NCBI RefSeq assembly: GCF_040954645.1
Contig: NC_092806.1
Span: forward strand, 128,300,952-128,364,951
Reading direction: 5' to 3'
DNA length: 64,000 nt
Source of the DNA: Diabrotica undecimpunctata
Taxonomy: Eukaryota > Arthropoda > Insecta > Coleoptera > Chrysomelidae
A program made the position numbers and the translations under genes. Each line of letters begins with the position of its first letter. The first letter of the stretch is position 1. The notes under the pieces were generated by a model that was not told the DNA's origin, searched no databases, and saw only the letters and a program-made list of their open reading frames with translations. This document shows positions 8,616-18,439 of the stretch, one piece after another.

Positions 8616-9080
8616 CTCGGGGGAACAAATAAGGGTCTAACCATCTTCTGATATCCCCAGGTACTCTGTAGAGGGCTTCGAATATACTGTCGAGAGCTCC
8701 TCTACTTAAGTCCATTTTCGGGTTATGGACTTGTATCTTCGGTATCTTGCCTTGAAAAAGGCAAGATATTTCTTACATGACAATTTCTTCGTCGAAATAA
8801 AAACACCAAGTTAAGTTGAAACAATTCTCAGCCACAGAGTATGGAAAATAAATGCAGGAAGCAGAGCCCCGAAAGCATTAAGCTCGGAGAGCCCGTGAGG
8901 GACTGACTTGGCTGACCTGAAAATCGCCAATATTTATATGTGCCGTTCGAGCGATAAATAGGGATTTCCAGGTCAAGAGCCAATGGGAAAATTCGAGGCG
9001 GGGCGATGCGCATCGAAATGCGCACTAGTCCACAGACTATGGCATTCGATGACAATACGAATGCCAGGGATTTGAAATGT
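8616..9080. other. GC-richer unassigned island
   Basis: This stretch has clearly more G and C than its surroundings (for example around 8860-9020) and contains a hairpin-prone CTTGCCTTGAAAAAGGCAAG at about 8739-8758. Frames are short on both strands. It could be an untranslated part or terminal repeat of an element I do not recognise. Confidence 0.35.
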
Positions 9081-9485
9081 TAAAACAATACTGAAGGAGG
9101 GAGAAATGGGGATAAATTTTTCTTTAATTTGTTGCGTTTAAAATTTATGTAAATCTAATAGTTAGTTTATGCGTAATAACGTTGTAGATAAAAACTTTCT
9201 GGGATATACAATTTTGCAATAACTGTTAGGTGAAACTTCCTGAATTTTTTTTAGCTAAATACAGGTGATATTGTCTCTATTATCACGCAAAATTAAAAAT
9301 TTTTTATGCATTTTTAGAAAAGGTGTTAAAAATTTTCAAAAAATCGACATTTGAAGCTATTTTTGCAACAATTGGGCAACAAATTAACAAAAATAACTTT
9401 ACAAACCCTAATTTTAAAGGATTTTCTATACTTTTTTAGTAAAATTTTGTCACTTTTCCACATAATTTACCGGTCTTACCACATT
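9081..9485. other. AT-rich spacer
   Basis: Poly-A and poly-T rich sequence; nothing recognised. Confidence 0.5.
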
Positions 9486-9488
9486 AAG

Positions 9489-11270
9489 TCATCATCATCA
9501 TGCAACCTCTTCTGTCCAGTGCTGGACATAGGTCTCTCCCATTTTTCGCCACTCTTCACGGTTCTGTGCTTCCTGTTGCCACTTCCTGCTGCGTTTGTCT
9601 TCTCGTGGGCGCCAGTCAATTATTTTTCTGGTCCATCTTGTGTCTTTCAGTATCGCTATGTGACCCGCCCAATTCCATTTCAGCTCGGCTATACGTTCGA
9701 CGACATCACTGATACCTGTTCTTTTCCTTAAGTCTTGATTCCCTATTTTGTCTTTTTTTGTCACGCCGAGAATTGATCTTTCCATGCGCCTTTGTGCCAC
9801 TCGCATTTTTAGTGTTGTTGTTTTTGTGAGCGTGAGAGTTTCTGCTCCGTATGTCATAATAGGAAGAACGCATTGGTCAAATGTCTTCCGTTTCATAGCT
9901 ATCGGGATGTTGCTCTTAAAGATGTCTCTTAGTGAACCATACGCCGCCCATGCAAGTGTTATTCGTCGTTGAAATTCGCAGGTCTGGTTGTCCTTCCCTA
10001 TTCTGATTTCATGACCAAGATATATGTACTTTTCTGTCAATTCTACCACTTGATTTTGGATTATTAGGTGTTCGCTGGGAACTAAATTTGTCATAAATTT
10101 GGTCTTACTGATGTTCATTTTTAGACCTATTGTTGAAGATACGTTTTCTAATTCTTGTACCATTTGTTGTGCTTCACCCAGATCTTCGGTAATAAGTACT
10201 ATGTCGTCGGCAAAACGCAGATGATTGAGCATTTCTCCATCTATTTTTTTTCCTCTATTTTCCCACTTTAGCATTTTAAAGGCGTATTCGAGGACCGTTA
10301 TAAATAATTTAGGTGAGATAGTGTCCTGTCTCACACCTTGCTTGATATGAATTTCTCTGGTGGTATCATGTAGTTTTACACGCATTGTGGCGTTTTGGTA
10401 TAATGTTTGTACTAACTTTGTGAGCCGATAATCTATTCTACTATTGTTCAGAGCAGTTATAATGCTGTCTAAGTCCACAGTGCCGAAGTCTTTGTGAAAA
10501 TCTACGAAGATAAGTACCAGTGGTCTGTTATATTCTAGCGACTTTTCTATTAAGGTTTTTACTGTTTGTAGGTGATCGTTTGTTCCGAATTTTGAGCGGA
10601 AGCCAGCTTGTTCTCGGGGCTGGTAGAAATCTAACTTTTTCCTAGTCTTGTCGTAATTATTCGGGTAAACATTTTATAGATGTGGTTCAATAAGCTGATT
10701 GGTCTATAGTTTTCTAGGTGCGCCTTGTCTCCTTTCTTGTGTAGTAAAATTGTTACTGCATTGTTCCATGTTTTTGGTATGCAACAATCTGTTACAACAG
10801 ACAAAGGTTAAACAACATTTTTATTTGGTTGAGAAGGGCACGTCCGCCCATCTTTATAGCTTCTATTACGACTCCATCTTCTCCTGGCGCTTTGTTGTTT
10901 TGCATCTTTTTCATTGCGTCCTGGATTTCGCTTAGTGTGATCTCTGGCATGAGCTCTGAACCCTGGTTGATAATTTTGCGTGATGCGGCGACTTCCAAGT
11001 TCTTTTGGTCTTCTCTTTGGCTTGTGTATAGTTCTTGTCTTTAACTATGTGTAGTAGTTCTTCTCTATTGGATGTGGGGACTCCTTCTTTGTTCTTTAGT
11101 TTGTGTATTTCGCAGTTTCCATTGTTTAGTCGTCTTCTCAGAACTTTCAGACTTTTATTCTTTTCCTTATAGCTTTTGATACCTCTTTGTTTATTCTTCG
11201 CAGTTCTTCTTCGTCAATGCTTTCTTTTCCTTTGATTTTTCTTCTAGTTTCCATTAGTTGCTTTGTTTCA
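9489..11270 (-). pseudogene. RTE-clade retrotransposon, RT and C-terminal domain, minus strand
   Basis: A 326-codon open stretch (10478-9498) reads IDYRLTKLVQTLYQNATMRV, GVRQ, SPKLFITVLEYAF, the catalytic box LRFADDIVLI, then YGAETLTLT and the tail RWTRKIIDWRPRE ending in YVQHWTEEV. This is the layout of insect RTE endonuclease-reverse transcriptases. The 3' end, read on the minus strand, is (TGATGA)n at 9500-9490, a short repeat typical of RTE ends. Upstream, to about 11250, NNKAPGEDGV (10940) and PREQAGFRSKFGTNDHLQTV can be read in broken frames. The endonuclease is missing. It shares its tail type with copies at 15.4, 43.5 and 46.8 kb. Confidence 0.85.
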
Positions 11271-12030
11271 ATGGTTATTAAGGTACCACATTAAGTACTT
11301 AAAATCAAAGAGCGAATTTACATTGTTTATATATTGTTTATACGTAAAAAATGACGTTTACTCTTTTACATATTTTGTTTATTGCATGTTATTATTACCG
11401 AATTTATCAAAAACAGTTATTACGTACCTGTATCAACGAGTATCATGGGAAATCGTTAGTTCTCAGATCTTTATGTTAAGCAACTATAGAAAGACTACTG
11501 CAAAATTTAACCGTAGGTATGAATATTGTCTGACCCACTTAAAAATAAAAAAATAAAAAGTGGGACATCTGATGTAATGAATGCAGTATTTTTGATTGTT
11601 TCCTAGTCTGTGTTCACCATATGATCTCTCTCGTGCGATGACGACGTGCGACAGGTAGATACAGTTACAAACCTGTTTCTCTTAACCAACTATCACGAAG
11701 AAAAACATAATGAAATAAACCTCAATCGTTTAGTTTTATTCGTGCAAGTGTTTCATCTTTTTAATTTGAATAGAATCACAGCTGATCGTATAAAAAATTT
11801 TGCTTATGAAAGCATGAGCGTATCGTATAATTTTTTCGGTTTAAAATATGAAACAATATTAATGGTCAAAGAGCTGTTTTTTAAATATAAAAACAAGGAA
11901 TAATTAAGATCATCATTAACGTTTTAATCATTGACTTAGACGATTTTCTGTAAATGGTTAAAAAGAAATAATAATAGATCACTCAATGTCTTAGTACGTC
12001 TTTAAAATTTAAAATTTACATTAATAATTA
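11271..12030. other. Spacer, nothing recognised
   Basis: AT-rich sequence with open frames of up to about 97 codons that show no family motif and biased F/Y/L composition. I do not support a gene here. Confidence 0.5.
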
Positions 12031-12031
12031 A

Positions 12032-13351
12032 TATTTTATTAAAGTCCTCCCAACTACAAAGTGTAGTAATTATCGTACCATCTCACTGATTTCCCATCCA
12101 AGCAAAATATTACTAAGAATCATTAAACGCCGTTTGCAACAATACTTAGACAAACAAATTCCCCAAGAACAAGCAGGCTTTGTCAAATGGAAGGGTACGA
12201 GAGAGCAAATCCTTAATATGCGGCAGCTCATAGAAAAGGCCCGCGAATTTAAAATTCCAATAATAATCTGTTTTCTAGACTACCAAAAGGCATTTGATTG
12301 TGTGATGTGGGAAGTTCTCTGGACAGTTCTTCATGAGATGGGAGTTCCAAATCATTTGGCAATATTAATTAAAAACTTATACGAAGATAACTCAGTTAAA
12401 ATAAGAATTGAAAACCAGCATTCTGATACCTACAAAACCAGCAGAGGTGTACGACAAGGGTGCATACTATCTCCAGACCTGTTCAATTTATATGGAGAAT
12501 ACATAATGAGGAACGCACTAGATGGATGGAGAGGCGGCATCTCCATTGCAGGAAAAAAGATCTCAAACTTAAGATTCGCAGACGATACAACACTGATAGC
12601 AACATCTGAAGAGGAGATGTCGAGACTGATAAAGAGAGTAGAAACCGAAAGCAACAAGTGTGGGCTCAAGGTTAATAATCAGAAAACAAAAATCATGATT
12701 GTGGACCACGCGAATATCCTCCAAACAACAGGCGCCCTAAATCAATTCGAGAAAGTAGACGAGTTCACGTATCTAGGATCTTCCTTAAGCAATGCAGCCT
12801 CCTCCCATACGGAAATTCGCAGAAGAATAGGGATGGCCAAGAACGCGATGAGTCGACTGTCAAAAATATGGAAGGACCGCTCTTTATCCAAAAAACTCAA
12901 AATGAGACTGGTACGGACACTCATTTTTTCAATCTTCAGTTACGGTGCCGAAACATGGACAATAAAATCAGAGGATAGGAAAAGGATTGACGCATTCGAA
13001 ATGTGGTGCTGGAGACGAATGCTACGCGTCTCGTGGACGGAGCACAGATCCAATCAGTCGATTCTCGAAGAGCTAAACATTCAGACCAGACTCTCCTCTC
13101 AGTGTCTTGCAAATGTTTTAAAGTTTTTTGGATACATTGCGAGAAGAGACAATGACAACTTAGAAAGACTAATTGTGTGCGGAAACGTAGAAGGACGTAG
13201 AGGCAGAGGACGCTCACCTATCCGATGGTCAGATCAAGTACAGAAAGCCACTGGAGAGACGTTTTCCGAGTCCATGAGAGCAGTCCAAAATCGCAAGAGA
13301 TGGAGAGAATTGACAGCCCGCATTGTAGGAAATCACGATCCTCAGCAATGA
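12032..13351 (+). CDS. RTE-like reverse transcriptase, 5'-truncated but open for about 440 codons
   Basis: The frame is open from 12032; homology begins near 12044 with CSNYRTISLISHPSKIL, so the element starts inside the RT domain and no genuine start codon exists. Motifs in order: EQAGFVKWKGTREQI, FLDYQKAFD (first catalytic Asp), SRGVRQGCILSPDLFNLY, LRFADDTTLIA (catalytic YADD-type box), YLGSSLSN, YGAETWTI, FEMWCWRRMLRVSWTEH and the basic tail NVEGRRGRGRSPIRW. The stop at 13351 is followed by a purine-rich 3' end. It belongs with the copy at 36.3-38.4 kb. The clean frame suggests a younger insertion than its neighbours. It lacks the endonuclease and could not move by itself. Confidence 0.85.
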   Translation, partial: YFIKVLPTTKCSNYRTISLISHPSKILLRIIKRRLQQYLDKQIPQEQAGFVKWKGTREQILNMRQLIEKAREFKIPIIICFLDYQKAFDCVMWEVLWTVLHEMGVPNHLAILIKNLYEDNSVKIRIENQHSDTYKTSRGVRQGCILSPDLFNLYGEYIMRNALDGWRGGISIAGKKISNLRFADDTTLIATSEEEMSRLIKRVETESNKCGLKVNNQKTKIMIVDHANILQTTGALNQFEKVDEFTYLGSSLSNAASSHTEIRRRIGMAKNAMSRLSKIWKDRSLSKKLKMRLVRTLIFSIFSYGAETWTIKSEDRKRIDAFEMWCWRRMLRVSWTEHRSNQSILEELNIQTRLSSQCLANVLKFFGYIARRDNDNLERLIVCGNVEGRRGRGRSPIRWSDQVQKATGETFSESMRAVQNRKRWRELTARIVGNHDPQQ

Positions 13352-13584
13352 GGAAACGACAAGAGAGAGAGAAAGTCCTAATTTGAAGCAAACGTAATTG
13401 CTTTTGCTAATTGCATAATAATTATTTTAAATTTTTAAACCTTTATTTTAAATAAAATAAGGTACTATAGTTGTTTCGAGAAATCATGCTACTGGTAGTC
13501 GTCAGAGATTTGACCTCTAAAAATCACACAAATAAGCTAAAAATCATATGAATAAAGCTTGAAGCGAGCCTCGATTTTGAATGT
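13352..13584. other. LINE 3' end and AT-rich spacer
   Basis: A GAGAGAGAGAAAG tract follows the stop of the LINE; the rest is AT-rich and unassigned. Confidence 0.45.
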
Positions 13585-13585
13585 C

Positions 13586-14360
13586 AGTTACGCTCGTGAA
13601 ATTTTTTAAAATAAAATTTGTATCAACTCCTCGGTAAAAATTTGATCAGAGCGTCCTATCGACAATAATTAATATCAGTTTTAAATGCGAAGAGAGTAGC
13701 TTTCGTATACAATATTTGCATTTTGCCGCAAATGTCATTTTTTTATGATTATCATGATTTTTGCCATTTTTTATGATTCTTATGATATCAATAAAATTTA
13801 TTGCTTCCATTGATTGGTCGCTGTGGAATTTTTATTTTTAGAGCACAATCTTCAAAACATTTAATTTTAAATTTTGGCAACAAATCTGAGGCAATTAAAA
13901 TATGCCCAAAAAACGCTGAATTTAAACTTTCACATTACAAATGATCTCGCGTCACGAAAAAAGTTTTAAACATTTTAGATCGTTTTTAATTTGAAAGTTT
14001 AAATTCAGCGCTTTTTACGCATATTTCAAATGCCTTATATTGGTTGCAAAAACTCAAAATCACAATTTCATGTTAAAGGTTTTGAAGATTGAGCTCTATT
14101 AATGGAAAGTTCATAGTAAGCGGTCAATGGAACTGATTTTATGAGAATCGTAAAAAAGGAAAAAGTCGCGCAAGGTTTATTTATTTAACAGCTTTATAGA
14201 AACTGACTTCATTTTCGGCAAAATGCAAAAATTGCGTTTTACTTTTGACTTTTAAAATCCATTTGGATTTTTGTCGATAGGACACTCTAATCAAAGATAT
14301 CGAATTATTACCGTCAAGTTGATACAAATTTTATTTAAAAAATTTTCTCGCGCTTAACTT
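13586..14360. mobile_element. Fold-back (palindromic) element of about 775 bp
   Basis: The left half reads inward from GTTACGCTCGTGAAATTTT through AATTTGTATCAACTCC and GTCCTATCGACA; the right half, reverse complemented, reads GTTAAGCGCGAGAAAATTTT, AATTTGTATCAACTTG and GTCCTATCGACA. Matching blocks continue inward (GAATTTAAACTTTC at both sides of the centre near 13970), so almost the whole element is one imperfect inverted repeat with arms of about 370-390 bp. No coding frame lies inside. This fits a non-autonomous fold-back DNA transposon. Target duplications are not clear. Confidence 0.7.
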
Positions 14361-14479
14361 TTTTTTATAATTATGTTTATTTACAATCTACATCATTACA
14401 GAGTATTAAGTAAATGTGTTACAGGTTGTGGGCGTGAAGGAGAGACATCTAATGATGTCTCACCTTATTCTATTTTGGT

Positions 14480-15399
14480 TTATTTTTGAAGTAGGTCTTG
14501 GGGCCAGGTTCTATCTAGTCTTCTTGTGGCTGGACCATTGTTGAATAATTCCCTTACTAGCTCATTTTCATGGTGAATGGTACGTTCATTTTTTGACTCC
14601 GTGGCTCGATGGCTTTCTTCGTGATGAAAGATTTTAAGTCGTAGTGAAGTGTTTGACTACTTACGTAGTATGGTGCATCCACTATCGATCTTAACACATT
14701 AGACTGGAATCTTTGGATAATATTCAGTGACGTTGGCTTTGCACAGCCCCATAGGTGTAGTCTGTAGAACCAGATAGGATTGAGTATGGCTTTGTATAGA
14801 AGAATTTTGTTTTGGATGTTAAGTTTTGATTTACGTCCAAGGAGTAAATATATTTGCCGGAATTTTAAGTCGTGCTGCCTTCTTTTGGTCTGGATATGTT
14901 TTTTCCAAGTGAGACGTTGGTCAAGATGGATGCCAAGGTATTTAGCTCTATTACTGTTAATATTCTTACATTTTCTATTCTTACAGGTGGGCATATGTTG
15001 TGACGGTTGGTAAATGTTATTTGAGTTGATTTTGTTTTATTTACTTTTGTTCTCCATTTCGTATACCAATCACTGAGTATGTTTAGATGATGTTGCAGGT
15101 TTTGTGAGGCTTGTATGGGATCTTCATTTACAGCTAGTATTGCTACGTCGTCGGCAAAGGAAGCGATTGTAGTACTATTAGTCTCTGGTATATCGGTTGT
15201 GTAGAGTGAGAAAAGCAGCAGCCCTAGAACACTACCCTGCGGGACTCCGGAGTTGATAGGACAGAGGTTGGATTGTTGATCTTTGAATTTTACAGAGAAA
15301 TATCTATTTGATATGTAGGATTTAAGTAGGAGGAAATAGTTACTGGATAGTGCTAATTTTACTTTGTAAAGCAGACTTTGTCAAACGCTTGTGAGATAT
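14480..15399 (-). pseudogene. Jockey-type LINE, RT second half and C-terminus
   Basis: Minus-strand motifs: SGVPQGSVLGLLLFSLYTTDIP, the catalytic box SFADDVAIL (about 15175-15140), WRTKVNKTKSTQITF, then YLGIHLDQRLTWKKHI, ILLYKAILNPIWFYRLHLWG and IIQRFQSNVLRSIVDAPYYV (14994-14557). These are the ordered landmarks of Jockey RT and its C-terminal extension. The 5' part continues beyond an inserted LINE tail (15410-15654). Stops and frameshifts make it inactive. Confidence 0.85.
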
Positions 15400-15409
15400 C
15401 TAGAAATAC

Positions 15410-15654
15410 ATCATCATCAGCCTCTCTCAATGCACTGCTGGACATAGGCCTCCCCTGTTTGTCTCCAAAGTGTTCTATCTTGTGCTTGCTGTATCCAGTT
15501 TTTTGTTGTCTTTCGTAAGTCGTCTTGCTATCGTGTTGGTGGTCTTCCTCTGCTACGTTTATCGGCTCTTGGTCTCCATTCAACTATTTTGCCAGTCCAT
15601 CTTCCGTCCTTCATTCTGGCAATGTGTCCAGACCATTTGAATTTTAAGTTACAG
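15410..15654 (-). mobile_element. 5'-truncated RTE tail inserted in the Jockey element (10-bp duplication)
   Basis: On the minus strand the insert encodes LKFKWSGHIARMKDGRWTGK, VEWRPRADKRSRGRPPTR and EAYVQQ, the RTE tail, and ends with (TGATGA)n at 15411. CTAGAAATAC lies on both sides (15400-15409 and 15655-15664), a 10-bp target duplication. Removing the insert restores the Jockey reading from KEKKYCNAVF to LDISQAFDKV. This is a textbook 5'-truncated LINE insertion. Confidence 0.85.
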
Positions 15655-15664
15655 CTAGAAATAC

Positions 15665-16068
15665 GGCGTTGCAGTATTTCTTTTCTTTAAGACTTTTTGA
15701 TATTTAATTTTTCATTCGATGGACTTGTTCAGTGGAGTGATTTTCCCGAAAACCAAACTGATGTTTTGGAAGTAATGTTAGGAATTCATGATCTGCGTAT
15801 ATTCTTTGTAGCAGCAATCTTTCAAAAACTTTGCTTGCGGTCGGGAGTAGGCTGATGGGTCTGTAAGATGTTACTTCATTGGGCTCTTTTCCTGGCTTGA
15901 GGATCATACTGTCTTCAGCAAATTTCCATATTTTTGGAAAGTATGATAAGCTTAGCCTGCGGTTAAATATAACTTTTAGCAAAGTAATGGTCTTGCGAGG
16001 ATGTTGTTTTAGTAGTTGTGCCGAGATAAACTCACATTTAAAATCGCCGGTCGCTTTAAGTATTGTTT
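15665..16068 (-). pseudogene. Jockey-type LINE, first half of RT
   Basis: Minus-strand translation gives GDFKCEF then ISAQLLKQHPRKTITLL, FNRRLSLSYFPKIWKFAE, MILKPGKEPNEVTSYRPISL and FGFRENHSTEQVHR. It is the upstream half of the copy at 14480-15399, split by the RTE tail. The endonuclease is absent. Confidence 0.8.
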
Positions 16069-16074
16069 CCGAGA

Positions 16075-16222
16075 AAACGGTTCATTCTACAAAACTTCGG
16101 TTCATTGTACAGGAGACCTTTATGCCATACTCTATCAAATGCTTGTTGTATATCTAGAAACACCAGTGCAGAACTTTTTCTCTTCGAGAGTTGCTCTAAT
16201 TATATTTACTATTCTGTGGCAT
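16075..16222 (-). pseudogene. Fragment of a second Jockey copy
   Basis: The minus strand reads CHRIVNIIRATLEEKKSSAL, then VFLDIQQAFDRVWHKGLL. This block normally lies downstream of YRPISLL, yet here it lies upstream of it, so it comes from a different truncated copy abutting the first. Confidence 0.7.
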
Positions 16223-16585
16223 TGTTGAAGTGAAAAAGAACAAAACTTATTTATACTTTTTGAACTATTAATAATGTCCCCTCTCTTGTATCTTCCCTCT
16301 AATATTATAAATGTTCTTGATATCTATAATATTTTATAAACATATATAAATGGATTTATGTTTTCTAAGAGGTACAATATTTCTTAAGGACTGTTTTCCT
16401 TGAACCTGATATTTTAATATAATACTGTGTGACATAAACATAAAGTAACTGATACAGGATATACATATTAACGGTATATACTTTGGAATTTAAAACCCAT
16501 AATTTTTATTCTATCAATATGATTTAAACAAAAAACTACTTTACATTATGTTGTAGAATACATATTATACAATATTAATGCATTA
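16223..16585. other. AT-rich spacer
   Basis: No coding or repeat signal recognised. Confidence 0.45.
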
Positions 16586-16587
16586 TC

Positions 16588-16691
16588 AAGGCCAGGTAAG
16601 ACGGAATTTTTGAGAGGGAGAATGGTGGAATAGCGATGAGTGGATGCATCTGTTCTAAGAAGGAAGGCGGCGACAGCCGTAGAAGAAATCC
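16588..16691 (+). pseudogene. LINE tail fragment ending in a microsatellite
   Basis: GGAGAATGGTGGAATAGCGA and AAGGAAGGCGGCGACAGCCG match the end of the LINE at 57.4-60.3 kb (GGAGAATGGCAGAACAG and AAGGAAGGCGGCGACAGCTG). The translation is GEW.NSDEW..L..EGRRRQ. Both copies lead into an ATCCTNTATA microsatellite. Confidence 0.65.
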
Positions 16692-16697
16692 TATATA

Positions 16698-16768
<71 letters not shown>

Positions 16769-16770
16769 AT
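16692..16770. repeat. (TA)n microsatellite
   Basis: Nearly uninterrupted TA repeats of about 78 bases directly after the LINE tail; probably expanded from the element's own 3' repeat. Confidence 0.9.
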
Positions 16771-16893
16771 CGAGAAAAGGAGTACGACCGTCAATCCAAA
16801 ATAAACTAAGGTACACTCGAAGAGTGGTGGGTTTTTCGGTCAAAGTGGAGAAATAAAAGACAAAGAAGGTGGCTACTTCATCTATTTATTAAA

Positions 16894-16927
16894 GACGTTT
16901 CGCTTTCTGCTCAGAAAGCATCATCAG
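16894..16927 (-). ncRNA. Hammerhead-ribozyme-like motif (PLE leader type)
   Basis: On the minus strand: CTGATGA, T, the perfect stem GCTTTCTG-AG-CAGAAAGC, then GAAACGTC. This is the order of a hammerhead core: CUGANGA, stem II, GAAA, then a minimal palindromic stem III (ACGU) ending in the GUC cleavage triplet. Hammerheads with tiny stem III are established for Penelope-like retroelements. The odd point is one extra U between CUGAUGA and stem II. Flanks can give only a short stem I (UGAA with UUUA). Not tested; no PLE protein is seen next to it. Confidence 0.5.
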
Positions 16928-17569
16928 TTCATCTAAAAAGAACAATATGAAATCAAACATCCATAGAGAAGTTACAATAAAAGTGTGTTACCTTACAAAG
17001 ACATGTAGCAGTCAATGATGTTAAAAATATGAAAAAGCTTACGAAACTGGACATTTAGAGTTAAAGTTGTATAAAACAATTAATTGAAAGTTTCAATTAT
17101 TATTATGAGCCTTTCGAGTAATCGAGGGTAAACTTCATTTAATCATATGTACACACCTGCATATTTTATTCTTCTATTCACAGTAAAAGGTTTTCAAATA
17201 ACCGGTCGTAAAATATTTTGTTGCTTTTGAATTTACAAAATTACAAAGCCAGAAAAAAATTGTAAAAAATCTCCCCTCGCTTAAAGAAAATGCTCATTTT
17301 CTCCTCAGTAGGACTTATCGCTCGACGCTGTCTATGCATATTATCTCGTCTTTCTAGGTTAAGACAATCATACCGCGGTTCTTAGTTAATAGAATTATAC
17401 AATCGAACATCGAACTATACTTGCCTCAGGGGAGATTAATTAATCGACGTCTTTCATAATCAACCAAGTTTTGTTCTTGTCTTATGTTGGCGAAAAGGAA
17501 CATCCACAACACTATCCATTTAGACTTTTTATTAGTTTCTCCTAGTAGCTGCGCTTATTTGCCCTTAAG
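16928..17569. other. Unassigned sequence after the hammerhead-like motif
   Basis: No coding frame or repeat is recognised. It may include non-coding parts of the element that carries the motif at 16894. Confidence 0.4.
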
Positions 17570-17724
17570 GTCGCGGCATATTATCGTGCACGTATAGTTT
17601 CCGGCACGTAGCGTTTCCACTCCAGCAATTGGGCTGCGCGTTCACATTTTCATACATAGAACGTTTCAGTTTGGTTCGGTGAAGATATGATCTCGCTTTT
17701 CTCAACAAAAATTATGTGCAATTG

Positions 17725-18110
17725 CTCTTCTACTTAACGATGAAGAAAGAAAAACTGCGTTAAAAAGAAGTTTTGAAGTATATCCAATGCTAAGAGAAAG
17801 GAAGAAGGAATGTGAATACTGGACTTTATACATAGAATTAATTGATGACGATGAAAAATATTATAGATATTTTAGAAAGACAGACAGCGATGCACTTTGT
17901 GAATGTGGGGAAATACAGAACGAGGAGCACCTGAGAGTATGCAGACCTTGCCCATCACAGTGCACCTTCGATTATTTATGGCTCGCAAATAAAAAGGGTG
18001 TAGACGTAGCCCGATATTGGGCAGAAAAACTGTAGTCGGATCCAGATACGAAAAAGTATAGATATTTTAGAATGAATAGGATTCAGTTTAAATATGTTTT
18101 AAATTGAATT
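17725..18110 (+). pseudogene. Harbinger (ALP1-like) transposase N-terminus, split by an insertion
   Basis: The first part (17725-17877) reads DEERKTALKRSFEVYPMLRE, then EYWTLYIELIDDDEKYYRYF; after the inserted tail it resumes at 18057 with YRYFRMNRIQFKYVLN and then a stop. The pattern (short acidic start, H/Y-P..RE..EYHTLY.EL..D..K...YFRM....F..L) matches the N-terminal region of PIF/Harbinger nucleases. The DDE nuclease domain is absent. Confidence 0.65.
17878..18056 (+). mobile_element. 5'-truncated LINE tail with a 16-bp target duplication
   Basis: The insert encodes ALCECGEIQNEEHLRVCRPC, then DYLWLANKKGVDVARYWAEK and a stop, a cysteine-rich LINE C-terminus (C.CGE.Q...H...C). It is flanked by TATAGATATTTTAGAA on both sides (17862-17877 and 18057-18072). 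The insert is only 179 bp and ends in GAAAAAG. The frame it creates with the Harbinger sequence is accidental. Confidence 0.85.
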
Positions 18111-18439
18111 TCACCTTCAGTTAAAAAACAAAATACTACATTTAACGAAGCCATACATATCAAACCAAAAAGTATTTTTAAAAAGAAGAGGTATCACTTC
18201 CGTACAAAAGTCCTAATTGTTTATCACCTCCGTGATTAATTGTTACAAAGCAAAAAAAAACACATGCATAAATGACAAAATAGCCTCGAAAATTATTTTT
18301 TTAAATACTCTGTAACTAAACGCTATGTGCTGGAAACGCAACGTGCACGATAATATGCCACGACTATATGCCATTTGTTTTAATATTCTTCCGTCTTCGA
18401 TTTTATTTCATTGTACAACTGCCTTGCTTATTTTTCGAT

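Larger units (their letters stand above)
17570..18364 (+). mobile_element. PIF/Harbinger-derived non-autonomous element, about 0.8 kb
   Basis: Left end (17570-17620) GTCGCGGCATATTATCGTGC and right end (18317-18364), reverse complemented, GTCGTGGCATATTATCGTGC form TIRs of about 48 bp that continue with GTTTCC(G/A)GCAC(G/A)TAGCGTTT. The interior carries the start of a Harbinger-type transposase and nothing of its catalytic part. A 179-bp LINE tail was later inserted. The 3-bp duplication expected for Harbinger is not exact here. Confidence 0.7.

Noticed and set aside
9351..9731. 126-codon plus-strand frame
   Set aside because: Mostly antisense to the RTE tail; the rest is low complexity.
11263..11903. 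Two frames of 97 and 85 codons as possible genes
   Set aside because: No recognisable domain, no repeat edge and no neighbouring signal; AT-rich chance frames are common at this length.
16546..16794. 82-codon minus-strand frame with an (IY)n repeat
   Set aside because: It is only the translation of the TA microsatellite.
17787..18035. 82-codon frame as a cysteine-rich gene
   Set aside because: It is a hybrid of a Harbinger N-terminus and a LINE tail created by an insertion with a 16-bp duplication.
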